Shown: positions 13,514 to 21,276 of the stretch, in pieces
Layout: every line of letters starts with the position of its first letter
Position numbering within the stretch: position 1 is the stretch's first letter
Origin: Planctomycetota bacterium
GTDB lineage: Bacteria; Planctomycetota; Phycisphaerae; Sedimentisphaerales; UBA12454
DNA: 22,294 nt
Assembly: GCA_018828825.1 (NCBI GenBank)
Contig: JAHJUV010000001.1
Location: 1-22,294, forward strand
Reading direction: 5' to 3'
Notes under the pieces: model-generated
What the model saw: the letters and a program-made list of their open reading frames with translations, nothing else
The model's database searches: none
What the model was told of the DNA's origin: nothing
Translations under genes and position numbers: made by a program

Positions 13514-14413
13514 TTATTTTTTTGATTTCTTCTGGATATAAACAAGTTCCGCTTTTGACATTGAAACTATAACGCCCGGCGGGACGGAATCCTTAATCCA
13601 GACGTTTCCGCCGATTATGGCGCCTTTGCCGATAGTTATATCGCCAAGAATGGTTGCGGCGGCGTAAATCGTAACGTCATCTTCGATAGTCGGATGTCTT
13701 TTTACGCCTCGCAGACTCTGCCCTTTCGCCAGGGCAAGAGCGCCGAGCGTAACACCCTGATAAATCTTTACGTTATTTCCTATAACCGCGGTTTCGCCGA
13801 TAACTATGCCGGTACCGTGGTCGATGAAAAATCTTTCGCCGATTCTCGCACCCGGATGGATATCAATGCCTGTTTCATGATGGGCGCGTTCGCTTATAAT
13901 TCTCGGAATCAGCGGCACTTTTTTCAGATAAAGCTCATGTGCAATTCTATGGGTCGTTATCGCCCGCAGGCCCGGATAGCTCAAAACAATTTCCTCAAAG
14001 CTCGACGCCGCAGGGTCGCCGTCAAAGGCGGCCTGAATGTCGGTCTTGAGAAGATTGCGAATATCGGCAAGCCGGTTTAAAAGATACTCGGTAATATCCT
14101 GAGCCATAATATGACAACTGGCGCCGTCACACTGCTTCAGCCTGCATTGATGGAGCAGCGCCCTTTCAATCTGCTCGTTAAGCTGACTCTGAATCTTGCA
14201 GAGAATATCGCCCACTACGAAACCGATATTCGAGCTCGTAACTTCCTTAACGCCGGTATAACCCGGAAAAACGACCTCCGTGAGCAAATCGAGTATTTCG
14301 AGTATCCTGTCGCGCAGAGGTAGATTCGTCGTGTCGATGAAATTTATGCCTGAATCATCTTCATAAGTATCAACAATCGCCTTGACAAATTTTTTAATGC
14401 CGTCGTTTTCCAT
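13514..14413 (-). CDS. cysE: serine O-acetyltransferase (long, EpsC/SrpH type)
   Basis: It makes O-acetylserine from serine and acetyl-CoA, the first step of cysteine synthesis. The C-terminal left-handed beta-helix (GIDIHPGARIGERFFIDHG, VIGETAVIGNN, the VTLGAL loop) carries the hexapeptide repeats and catalytic His residues. The N-terminal 150 residues, with the CRLKQCDGASCH cysteine motif, mark the longer EpsC/SrpH-like type. The protein ends in KKSKK and lacks the C-terminal isoleucine that E. coli CysE inserts into CysK, so a classic cysteine synthase complex is doubtful. I use the ATG at 14413 (299 residues) because GGTGG precedes it; a GTG at 14425 is an alternative. Confidence 0.92.
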   Translation of the reverse strand: MENDGIKKFVKAIVDTYEDDSGINFIDTTNLPLRDRILEILDLLTEVVFPGYTGVKEVTSSNIGFVVGDILCKIQSQLNEQIERALLHQCRLKQCDGASCHIMAQDITEYLLNRLADIRNLLKTDIQAAFDGDPAASSFEEIVLSYPGLRAITTHRIAHELYLKKVPLIPRIISERAHHETGIDIHPGARIGERFFIDHGTGIVIGETAVIGNNVKIYQGVTLGALALAKGQSLRGVKRHPTIEDDVTIYAAATILGDITIGKGAIIGGNVWIKDSVPPGVIVSMSKAELVYIQKKSKK

Positions 14414-14415
14414 AT

Positions 14416-14457
14416 TTACCACCACATCAATGTCTCTGATAAATATTTTGTTTCCAT
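14416..14457 (-). CDS. tiny leader ORF before cysE
   Basis: A 13-codon frame (METKYLSETLMWW) has TAAGGA seven bases before its ATG and a TAA two bases before the cysE ATG. Its last codons TGG TGG form the cysE ribosome site. It parallels the leader ORF before metY in position, gap, ribosome site and ending (TL-M/V-W). Confidence 0.4.
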   Translation of the reverse strand: METKYLSETLMWW

Positions 14458-14507
14458 TTTTTTTCCTTAAAATTTTATCCCTCGCACCAATACATTGGTG
14501 TGGGGGT
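14458..14507 (-). repeat. palindromic spacer element before cysE
   Basis: Palindrome CACCAATACATTGGTG at 14485-14500 is followed on the minus strand by a GAGGG-, AAAATTTT- and AAGGAAAAAA-containing tract. About 45 bases align with the spacer before metY. It is placed just after the cysK stop. Confidence 0.72.
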
Positions 14508-14514
14508 GTGCCTC

Positions 14515-15435
14515 TTATTGAAACAACTCGGTCGAAATATATCTTTCACCAGTATCACAGATAATCGTTACGATAACCTTTCCTTTATTTTCCGCTCTCT
14601 TTGCAAGCTGCAGAGCGGCAAAAACATTAGCGCCGGAGCTGATACCGGCAAGAATACCCTCTTTAGCGGCAAGCTGCTTTGCGGTCTCAATCGCATCTTC
14701 ATTTTTGACGCAGATAATTTCGTCAAAAATCTTTGTGTCGAGCACGCTCGGAACAAAACCGGCACCGATGCCCTGAATTTTGTGCGGGCCGGGCTTTCCG
14801 CCTGAAAGAATCGGCGAATCGGCAGGCTCAACGGCCACTACTTTGACCGAAGGCTTATATTTTTTAAGCACCTGACCGCAGCCGGTAATTGTACCACCTG
14901 TTCCGACACCGGCAACAAATATATCGACGCTGCCGTCCGTATCACGCCAGATTTCCTCGGCTGTGGTTCTGCGGTGTATTTCCGGATTCGCAGGATTGTC
15001 GAACTGCTGGAGCATAACCATATTACCGTTGTTGCTGACCATACGCTGGGCAGAGGTTACCGCCCCTTTCATACCCTCGGCAGCAGGCGTTAAAACTATT
15101 TCTGCACCAAGAATTTCAAGAAGTTTCCTTCTTTCAATACTCATTGAGTCCGGCATAACGAGTTTGAGCTTGTATCCCTTTACGGCGCAGACAAAAGCAA
15201 GGCCGATGCCTGTATTTCCGCTTGTCGGCTCAACTATCACCGTTTCAGGACCTATCCTATCGGCGTTCTCGGCGGCCTCAATCATCGCAAGGCCGATTCT
15301 GTCCTTGACAGAGCCGCAGGGATTGAAAAACTCCATTTTGCCTAGTACCTGCACATCAGAAGGACCAAGAGAATTAATCCTTACCAGCGGCGTATTGCCG
15401 ATTGTCTCGGTCAGATTGTTATATATCTTCGCCAT
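14515..15435 (-). CDS. cysK: cysteine synthase A (O-acetylserine sulfhydrylase)
   Basis: PLP enzyme that makes cysteine from O-acetylserine and sulfide; cytoplasmic dimer. PLP lysine is Lys44 (NPCGSVKDRIG). The substrate loop EPTSGNTGIGLA, the phosphate-binding GVGTGGTITG and the GISSGAN motif are all present. 306 residues is normal. It follows the Rrf2 regulator gene by 18 bases with AGGAG before the ATG. In Firmicutes, CysK forms a complex with the Rrf2 protein CymR to report cysteine supply; the adjacency here makes a similar link possible but untested. Confidence 0.96.
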   Translation of the reverse strand: MAKIYNNLTETIGNTPLVRINSLGPSDVQVLGKMEFFNPCGSVKDRIGLAMIEAAENADRIGPETVIVEPTSGNTGIGLAFVCAVKGYKLKLVMPDSMSIERRKLLEILGAEIVLTPAAEGMKGAVTSAQRMVSNNGNMVMLQQFDNPANPEIHRRTTAEEIWRDTDGSVDIFVAGVGTGGTITGCGQVLKKYKPSVKVVAVEPADSPILSGGKPGPHKIQGIGAGFVPSVLDTKIFDEIICVKNEDAIETAKQLAAKEGILAGISSGANVFAALQLAKRAENKGKVIVTIICDTGERYISTELFQ

Positions 15436-15453
15436 AATATACTCCTATCAAAT

Positions 15454-15891
15454 TTAAATCTGATAACTCATACCTTGTTTCTCTTTTTCTGCCATCGCGA
15501 CAAGGTCCTGCAAAGTCTTGTTTTCGAGCACACCCAATATAGCGTCATTCATTTGTATCCATAATTTTCTCGTCGCGCAGTCTGCATGGTTGGGACAGGT
15601 ATTTTCATATTCGACGCATTCGACGGTAAGCACCGGCCCTTCAAGCGTCCTGAAGACATCGCTCAACTTTATATCGCCAGGCGCAGCGGCAAGCAGATAA
15701 CCGCCGTGAGGCCCCCTGATACTTCTGACCAGCCCTGCCGTTTTCAGCATCGCCACGAGCTGCTCAAGATACTTATTAGATATATTCTGACGCTCGGCTA
15801 TTACCTTAATCTGCAAAGGAACTGCCTTGTAAGCAAGTGCAAGTTCCAGTAAAGCCCGCATACCATATCTTGTTCTCGTTGAAAGCTTCAT
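15454..15891 (-). CDS. Rrf2-family regulator, IscR/CymR-like
   Basis: A 145-residue winged-helix transcription factor, first gene of the cysteine operon. The N-terminus MKLSTRTRYGMRALLELA and the wing RGPHGGYLLA are Rrf2 hallmarks. Cys92, Cys99 and Cys105 match the spacing of the three Fe-S ligands of E. coli IscR (92, 98, 104), so it may carry a 2Fe-2S cluster; CymR lacks these. Its place before cysK, cysE, nadA and metY suggests it controls sulfur assimilation and an Fe-S enzyme in response to cysteine or Fe-S status. A consensus promoter with an overlapping dyad upstream suggests autoregulation. Whether it acts as IscR or CymR cannot be settled here. Confidence 0.88.
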   Translation of the reverse strand: MKLSTRTRYGMRALLELALAYKAVPLQIKVIAERQNISNKYLEQLVAMLKTAGLVRSIRGPHGGYLLAAAPGDIKLSDVFRTLEGPVLTVECVEYENTCPNHADCATRKLWIQMNDAILGVLENKTLQDLVAMAEKEKQGMSYQI

Positions 15892-15922
15892 AACTTTCTC
15901 CTAAATTCCTATGGTTTTAGTA

Positions 15923-15937
15923 GTCTATTATATAAAC
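15923..15937. promoter_or_regulatory. candidate Rrf2 operator over -10 box
   Basis: GTTTAT-ATA-ATAGAC on the minus strand is an imperfect dyad (5 of 6 pairs) covering the -10 box, with extra TAGT and ACTA steps outside. Binding there would block polymerase. It does not match the known IscR or CymR site closely. Confidence 0.4.
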
Positions 15938-15955
15938 ACTACGAAATCTTGTCAA
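15927..15955 (-). promoter_or_regulatory. perfect consensus promoter of cysteine operon
   Basis: Minus strand TTGACA (15955-15950), a 17-base spacer, TATAAT (15932-15927), about 35 bases before the regulator ATG. This is a textbook sigma-70 promoter, so it would be strong unless repressed. Confidence 0.9.
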
Positions 15956-16024
15956 GAATGTGCATAAAAAAATGAAAAACTATAAACTCGCTCTATAATA
16001 TTTAAATCCTTGTTTTTTAACCAC

Positions 16025-16053
16025 TTGACACAATTTTGAGCAGATAATAGAAT
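16025..16053 (+). promoter_or_regulatory. promoter of glycan-barrel gene
   Basis: TTGACA (16025-16030), a 17-base spacer, TAGAAT (16048-16053), 35 bases before the ATG at 16089. Confidence 0.7.
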
Positions 16054-16088
16054 AAACTGGCTTTTTATAGGACAAAAAAGGGCAACCA

Positions 16089-17132
16089 ATGACAAAACAG
16101 ATAGCTGATGAATTGCCAAAACCATCCTTAGAACATCTTGAACGACTTACCGACGATACAGGACTGCTGCAGCACGCCAAATACATAATACCCGACCGTC
16201 TAAACGGCTATTGCACCGATGACAATGCCCGAGCCCTTATCGCTGTTACGAAATATCTGAAAAACCACGACGAGCCGCAAGCAAGAAAACTGTTCGATAT
16301 ATACCTGGCTTTCCTCTACCATTCCTTGAAACCGGATAAGACAGTTCGTAACTTTCTCGACTATAACAGAAACTGGAGAATTGACGAACCGCAGCACGAT
16401 ACACTGGGCAGAGCTATCTGGGCATTCGGTACGGTAATCGCTTCATCTCTTAACGATAATTATCTGCGTTTCGTTAAAGAATTTTTCACCGACACATCCA
16501 ACCATATTCCATCGCTGCCGCTGAGAGGTACGGCTTATTCAATCTTCGGCCTGTATGAATTTCTTACTAAATTTCCCAAGGACAAACAGATACTCAAACT
16601 GTTAAGTATCGCCGCTGATAATCTTGCCAAAAATTATAACAGCAACTCTTCGCCGGAGTGGGACTGGTTTGAAGACACTCTATCTTACGCAAATGCAATT
16701 ATGCCGGCAGCTATGTATGCCGCGGCGAGAATTCTCAATAACCGGACATATCTTGATATCGCGGAAAAGACCTGTTTTTTCCTTCTCGCCAATACATTTA
16801 ATGGAAAGCACTTCAGCTTTATAGGCTCAAGCGGCTGGTATCCAAAAGGTGGGAAACGGGCACAGTTCGACCAACAGTGCATCGAGGTCTCCACTACGAT
16901 TATAATGCTGGCAAACGCATATCAGGCAACAAAAAACAAGGAGTACCTAACTCTGCAGAGAAAAGCCTTTAACTGGTTTCTGGGAGAAAACGACGTACAC
17001 CACAGTCTTTACGACAATGAAACGAAAGGCTGCTGCGATGGGTTAGGCAGCGAGGGGGTAAATGTTAATCAGGGTGCAGAAAGTATTATCAGTTTTCTGC
17101 TGTCACTGCTGCATATGGAAGAAATGACTTAA
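16089..17132 (+). CDS. (alpha/alpha)6-barrel glycan-active protein
   Basis: A 347-residue protein of helical-hairpin type. HLERLTDDTGLLQHAKYIIPDR and GYCTDDNARALIAV near the N-terminus are typical of a six-hairpin glycosidase-like family, often met as a separate protein or as the C-terminal part of group 1 glycosyltransferases. Further motifs: DEPQHDTLGRAIWAFG, WDWFEDTLSYANAIMP, FDQQCIEVST and a C-terminal CCDGLGSEGVNVNQGAES segment. The repeating acidic and aromatic residues suggest a sugar-binding cleft. No signal peptide is seen, so it is probably cytoplasmic. The next gene begins directly after its stop, so the two are co-transcribed. The substrate is unknown. Confidence 0.68.
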   Translation: MTKQIADELPKPSLEHLERLTDDTGLLQHAKYIIPDRLNGYCTDDNARALIAVTKYLKNHDEPQARKLFDIYLAFLYHSLKPDKTVRNFLDYNRNWRIDEPQHDTLGRAIWAFGTVIASSLNDNYLRFVKEFFTDTSNHIPSLPLRGTAYSIFGLYEFLTKFPKDKQILKLLSIAADNLAKNYNSNSSPEWDWFEDTLSYANAIMPAAMYAAARILNNRTYLDIAEKTCFFLLANTFNGKHFSFIGSSGWYPKGGKRAQFDQQCIEVSTTIIMLANAYQATKNKEYLTLQRKAFNWFLGENDVHHSLYDNETKGCCDGLGSEGVNVNQGAESIISFLLSLLHMEEMT

Positions 17133-17906
17133 ATGAAAGCCGCCACTTTTAACGCCAATTCAATAAGGGCCAGGACGGAAATAATCGTAAACTGGCTGGC
17201 GGAAAATAGGCCTGACATTCTATGCGTGCAGGAAACAAAGGCGCAGGACAAGGATTTTCCCGTTGATGTCTTTGCCAAAACCGGCTATGAATTCGTCTTC
17301 AAAGGCGAGAAAAGCTACAACGGCGTCGCAATCTTCAGCAGGCATAAAATTACCGATGTCGAATTCGGCCTCGACAGCGAGCCGAAAGACGAAGTGAGAA
17401 TGATAAAGGCCAAAACAGGCGGTATCACAATCGTCAATACCTATATCCCACAGGGCTTCGAGATTGAATCGGAAAAATATCAATACAAACTCGACTGGCT
17501 TGAAAGACTTCTTAAATATTTTAAAAAGTATCTCAAGCCGACGGATAAGTTGTTATGGCTCGGCGATTTTAATATAGCGTTCGAGGCAAGGGATGTTTAC
17601 GACCCGGTCAGGCTCGACGGGACGGTTTGTTTTAACCGGCAGCTTTCACAGATTTTCAAGAAATTTATGGAATGGGGATTTGCCGACCTATTCAGGAAGA
17701 ACTGCGACGAGGATGGACAATTTACCTTCTGGGACTACCGCGAGCCGAACGGCGTTAAAAGAAATCACGGCTGGCGGCTCGATTATATAATGGGGACCGA
17801 GCCGATGGCGAAAAAATGCACGAACTGCCGGATTGACAAAAATCCCCGAATGCTCGAAAAGCCCAGCGACCACACGTTCCTTGTCGCTGAATTCAAGGGT
17901 TCTTAG
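17133..17906 (+). CDS. xth: exodeoxyribonuclease III / AP endonuclease
   Basis: DNA-repair enzyme that cuts at abasic sites and degrades 3' ends. Asn7 (TFNANSIR), the metal ligand Glu34 (CVQETKAQ), the WLGDFNIAF motif, and the terminal Asp-His pair (KPSDHTFLVAEF) are all present. 257 residues is close to the 268 of E. coli ExoIII. The ATG follows the upstream stop codon with no gap (TAA ATG). Its stop codon overlaps the stop of a small minus-strand gene. Confidence 0.94.
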   Translation: MKAATFNANSIRARTEIIVNWLAENRPDILCVQETKAQDKDFPVDVFAKTGYEFVFKGEKSYNGVAIFSRHKITDVEFGLDSEPKDEVRMIKAKTGGITIVNTYIPQGFEIESEKYQYKLDWLERLLKYFKKYLKPTDKLLWLGDFNIAFEARDVYDPVRLDGTVCFNRQLSQIFKKFMEWGFADLFRKNCDEDGQFTFWDYREPNGVKRNHGWRLDYIMGTEPMAKKCTNCRIDKNPRMLEKPSDHTFLVAEFKGS

Positions 17907-18040
17907 TCAGTGCCGTTTTGCTTTCTGCGGTCTTTGCCCTTTCGGCGGTCTGAGCCGGGATAGCCGAAGGAAAATTTCCTGCGGTCTTTACCGCTGCGTT
18001 TTTCGTCATTTTCCTGCTTGTCTTTAGATGATTTATTCAT
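17903..18040 (-). CDS. small basic protein with DRRK repeats
   Basis: A 45-residue, highly charged protein. It begins MNKSSKDKQENDEK and has three DRR(K) units: GKDRRK, GSDRRK and GKDRRK, with FSFGYPG between. AAAGGA lies about eight bases before the ATG; another ATG two codons upstream is too close to it. It lies 59 bases after the pseudouridine synthase gene on the same strand, so it may be co-transcribed and may bind RNA or ribosomes. That role is inferred from charge and neighbour only. It is convergent with xth, the stop codons overlapping. Confidence 0.6.
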   Translation of the reverse strand: MNKSSKDKQENDEKRSGKDRRKFSFGYPGSDRRKGKDRRKQNGTD

Positions 18041-18099
18041 CAGCATCGTCCTTTCGCTTTATTATCCCATCTTTTATATATCGACAAAACAAGGCTCTT

Positions 18100-18861
18100 T
18101 TAATAAGTCTTCGACTGACGTTTTTGCCTGGGATTTCGATTTTCAGGCCTATTGTCCTTCTTGAGATAATTAACCTCGGCGGTTGTAAGCGTTCTATAAT
18201 GGCCGATGCCGATGCGATCGAGCGTAATTTTGCCAATATTTGACCTTTTTAGTGCGGTTACCTTATATCCCAGCCTGGCCATAATCCTTCGAATCTGCCT
18301 GTTAAGGCCTTGGCGGATTTTTATTTCAAGCAAAGATTGTTTGTCGGAGGACTTGAGCACCTTAAGTTTGGCGGGCATAGTTTTGCCTTCTGATAGCCAA
18401 ATGCCCTTTTTGAGCTTTTCTATTGCATCCTGCTTTATTCTGCCGTTTATGGTTACCAAATAAGTTTTTTCAATACAATGCCGAGGATGGGTCAATAGAT
18501 TGGTAAGTACCGAGTCGTTGGTCAGAATTATCGCCCCGGTGGTCTCGATATCGAGCCTGCCTGCACAGAAAATCCGTCTATTACTGTCGACTAAATCGAC
18601 CGCCCTTTTCCTGCCCTGAGGGTCACTATTTGTACAAATAACGCCTTTGGGCTTATTGAGCAGATAATAGACCTTTCCGGCAGGCCTTATTTTTCTGCCG
18701 TCAACGGTGATAATATCCTTTTCTGCATCCGCAAACGCGGGCAAAGTGTCCATAACCCTGCCGTTGACCTTTACGAGGCCTTCGAGGATAAGCTGCTCAC
18801 AGTTTCGCCTTGAATCGACGCCAGCGGCAGCGAGTATTTTCTGTAAACGTTCAGCAGCCAT
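18100..18861 (-). CDS. rRNA pseudouridine synthase, RsuA/RluB family
   Basis: It converts a uridine in ribosomal RNA to pseudouridine. An S4 RNA-binding domain lies at about 3-50 (RLQKILAAAGVDSRRNCEQLI, VKVNG). The catalytic domain has YLLNKPKGVICT near 66, the catalytic Asp104 in GRLDIETTG, and RQGLNRQIRRIMARLGYKV near 192. 253 residues is normal. RluB (large-subunit helix 89) is the usual role for such proteins outside proteobacteria, but the exact site cannot be fixed. The C-terminal tail is basic (ENRNPRQKRQSK). Confidence 0.9.
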   Translation of the reverse strand: MAAERLQKILAAAGVDSRRNCEQLILEGLVKVNGRVMDTLPAFADAEKDIITVDGRKIRPAGKVYYLLNKPKGVICTNSDPQGRKRAVDLVDSNRRIFCAGRLDIETTGAIILTNDSVLTNLLTHPRHCIEKTYLVTINGRIKQDAIEKLKKGIWLSEGKTMPAKLKVLKSSDKQSLLEIKIRQGLNRQIRRIMARLGYKVTALKRSNIGKITLDRIGIGHYRTLTTAEVNYLKKDNRPENRNPRQKRQSKTY

Positions 18862-18949
18862 ATTTTAAACTTTCAAAAAATCAATATAACTATACCGAAC
18901 CCCAGGCACTTATGCCATAAGAAGAATGAGGATTTAGGCAAGTTTTTAG

Positions 18950-18978
18950 TTGACTTAAAGGGCGGTTTTGCCGATAAT
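18950..18978 (+). promoter_or_regulatory. promoter of coiled-coil membrane gene
   Basis: TTGACT (18950-18955), a 17-base spacer, GATAAT (18973-18978), about 68 bases before the ATG at 19046, which has AGGAG before it. Confidence 0.75.
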
Positions 18979-19045
18979 TACCACACTGTTTGTATACATA
19001 AGTACCGAACATAACTGATTTAATATTCATTTCAGGAGATGTTAA

Positions 19046-20488
19046 ATGGCAGTCGCCCGTCAGGAACAGAGCAATGTAATGCTTTATACGGTTATTACTT
19101 TTGTCGGTCTTTTTATTGTTGCCGCAATCCTGGCAGTAGTTTTTTACATAAAAGCCCAAGACTGGCGTGACCAGTTTCTTACAAGTCAGCAGCAGCTCGA
19201 AGAGATGGCTTCATCGCGGGAAGTGCAAAACATCAATACCCTCGTCGGCCAGAAAGAAAGCAAGTCCAGCCGAGTCGGTCAGTTGATGGGTTATCTTGAC
19301 CAATTGTATAAAATGGATACCGGCAGAGACCCGCAGGAGACCAGTGCCCAAGTAAAGTTCGGCGAGCTTGACGCAAAATATCAGGACATCCTCGCAAATC
19401 TTCCCAAGGATTTCAACACCGCTATGGACACCAACAAGCCGGGCATATTCAGAATAGTCGATATTTATAACAACAAGACGAAACAGAAAGACGAGCTTAT
19501 CAGCCAGTTAAACGCTCAGGTTGATAACCTCGGCAGCGACCTGGAGCTGGCCCAAAAAGGCGCAGCGGAAAGGGAGCAAAGTCTGCGTACCCAAATCCGC
19601 TCCATACAGGAAGACGCCAACGGCGTCCAGCAAAGCTATAACCAGCTTCGCGACCTTATGGACAAGAAAACCACCGAGCAGGTACAGGCTCTTATGCAGC
19701 AGCGGGACCAGGCGATAGAAGAAAAGAACAAAAGCAGACAGGAATTGCTCGATTCAATGAATAAACTGTCCATCACACAAAACAGATTGCAGGACACCCT
19801 GAGCAAACTCGATGTATTAAAACCCAGGCCGAAAGCAGATATTGCCGCCTATAAGCCGGACGGTAATATTATTTCAGTCGATACTTCGTCCAATATCGTT
19901 TTTATCAATATCGGCATTGAGGATAAGGTGTATGCGGGCCTGACTTTCTCTGTTTATGACAGGAACGCCCCCATTCCGACAGACGGAAAAGGCAAGGCTG
20001 AAATAGAGGTCTTCAACGTGGACAAAAACAGCGCAATGGCAAGAATAAACAAGTCGAGTAGAAGAAATTCGATTGCTGAAGATGATATAATTGTCAATCT
20101 TATCTGGGACAGCAAAGCCACGAACAGATTCGTCATTGCGGGCAATTTCGATTTTGACGACAACGGTCAAATCGACCCTGACGGCGCAACAAAAATTAAA
20201 CAACTGATTGAAAACTGGGGCGGAAGAGTCGAAAATGCCGTAACAATTGATACAGATTTCGTCATTCTCGGAGTTCAGCCGAGGCTGAAGAAAAAACCAA
20301 CACTCGATGAAATAGAAGTTGACCCGATGGCTACGGAGAAATACGAAGCATCCGCTAAGGCATCGGAAAAATATCTGGAGGTAAAAGACCAGGCAAAGGA
20401 CCTCTTTATTCCGGTTCTCGGCCTAAAAAGATTCCTGAATTTCATCGGGTATGAATCGCTGGCAACATCGACAAAGGCAAGATACTAA
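19046..20488 (+). CDS. membrane coiled-coil protein with BRCT-like C-terminus
   Basis: A 480-residue protein that I do not recognise as a named family. A 12-residue cytoplasmic tail precedes one membrane helix at about 13-36. Residues 150-250 are Gln/Glu/Lys-rich heptads (ELISQLNAQVDNLGSDLELA ... TTEQVQALMQQRDQAIEEK) and should form a coiled coil. A beta-rich part at about 270-350 follows. Residues 361-410 (RFVIAGNFDFDDNGQ, IKQLIENWGGRVENAVTID, TDFVILG) have the order and GG turn of a BRCT domain. If the N-terminus is inside, the BRCT-like part would be outside the cytoplasm, which would be unusual. Possible envelope scaffold. It converges on nnrE with a three-base gap. Confidence 0.65.
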   Translation: MAVARQEQSNVMLYTVITFVGLFIVAAILAVVFYIKAQDWRDQFLTSQQQLEEMASSREVQNINTLVGQKESKSSRVGQLMGYLDQLYKMDTGRDPQETSAQVKFGELDAKYQDILANLPKDFNTAMDTNKPGIFRIVDIYNNKTKQKDELISQLNAQVDNLGSDLELAQKGAAEREQSLRTQIRSIQEDANGVQQSYNQLRDLMDKKTTEQVQALMQQRDQAIEEKNKSRQELLDSMNKLSITQNRLQDTLSKLDVLKPRPKADIAAYKPDGNIISVDTSSNIVFINIGIEDKVYAGLTFSVYDRNAPIPTDGKGKAEIEVFNVDKNSAMARINKSSRRNSIAEDDIIVNLIWDSKATNRFVIAGNFDFDDNGQIDPDGATKIKQLIENWGGRVENAVTIDTDFVILGVQPRLKKKPTLDEIEVDPMATEKYEASAKASEKYLEVKDQAKDLFIPVLGLKRFLNFIGYESLATSTKARY

Positions 20489-20491
20489 ATT

Positions 20492-21235
20492 CTATCTTAT
20501 TTCTTTCGGCTCGATACCGATTGAGGCGATATAAACGTCGCCCGTGTATTCAATCGACCGCTGGTTTTCGAATCCCTTTTTCGCCGCGGCAAATGTAACC
20601 GTTGCCGTCGCTTTTACAGCCGTTTCCAAAGGCTCTCCAATATCACAGTCAAGCCCCGAAGGGATATCGACCGCTATAATCGGTTTTTTAAGCGAATTTA
20701 TCGCATCTATAAGCTTGTCGAATCCGCCCGCAAGCGGGCCCACCAGGCCCGTTCCGAAAATCGCATCCACAATCAAATCGCAATCTCCTGCTATTGCCGC
20801 GGTAGATTTTCCTATATCACCGGAGCAAGGCTGAAGCTCTTTAATCGCAATCTTCATATTGGAAGCGATTTTATAATTTACCAGGGTATCGGCTTTTATC
20901 TTTGAACTCGAACCGCAAACTACAATAATTACATCGAAACCACAATTTACCAAATGCCGGGCGATTACAAAGCCGTCGCCGCCGTTATTGCCTGTTCCGC
21001 AGAAGACGCAAACCTTTGAAGCTTTACGCTTTTTTAATTCGTCAATAACGATTTGGGCGCAGCCCCTGCCGGCATTTTCCATAAGGATAGCGCCAAGCAC
21101 ACCGGCGGTATTTATCGCCCAGGAATCGAAATCGCGGACCTGCTGACGGGTCAAAACAATATCTGTCTGCCTGTCAAATTTCCTTATCATATCGCCGATT
21201 ATACTGTTCGGTTTTAGCGCGTCAATAAACTGCAT
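20492..21235 (-). CDS. nnrE: NAD(P)H-hydrate epimerase (YjeF N-terminal type)
   Basis: It repairs damaged NAD(P)H by epimerising the R-hydrate to S. The motifs are VFCGTGNNGGDGFVIARHL near 75, VDAIFGTGLVGPL, and VDIPSGLDCDIGEPL near 195. The dehydratase (kinase-like) domain often fused to it is absent, so a separate gene is needed. At 247 residues the N-terminus is about 25 longer than usual before VLTRQQVRDFD, so the true start may be the in-frame ATG near 21190. It is divergent from surE with 41 bases between. Confidence 0.9.
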   Translation of the reverse strand: MQFIDALKPNSIIGDMIRKFDRQTDIVLTRQQVRDFDSWAINTAGVLGAILMENAGRGCAQIVIDELKKRKASKVCVFCGTGNNGGDGFVIARHLVNCGFDVIIVVCGSSSKIKADTLVNYKIASNMKIAIKELQPCSGDIGKSTAAIAGDCDLIVDAIFGTGLVGPLAGGFDKLIDAINSLKKPIIAVDIPSGLDCDIGEPLETAVKATATVTFAAAKKGFENQRSIEYTGDVYIASIGIEPKEIR

Positions 21236-21276
21236 TAACTATTGATTATTTGGAGTTTCGCGTTACCATTTAGATT

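Noticed and set aside
14416..14457. Cysteine-attenuation leader peptide
   Set aside because: The tiny frames before cysE and metY contain no cysteine or methionine run and no attenuator-type terminator follows; coupling is the simpler reading.
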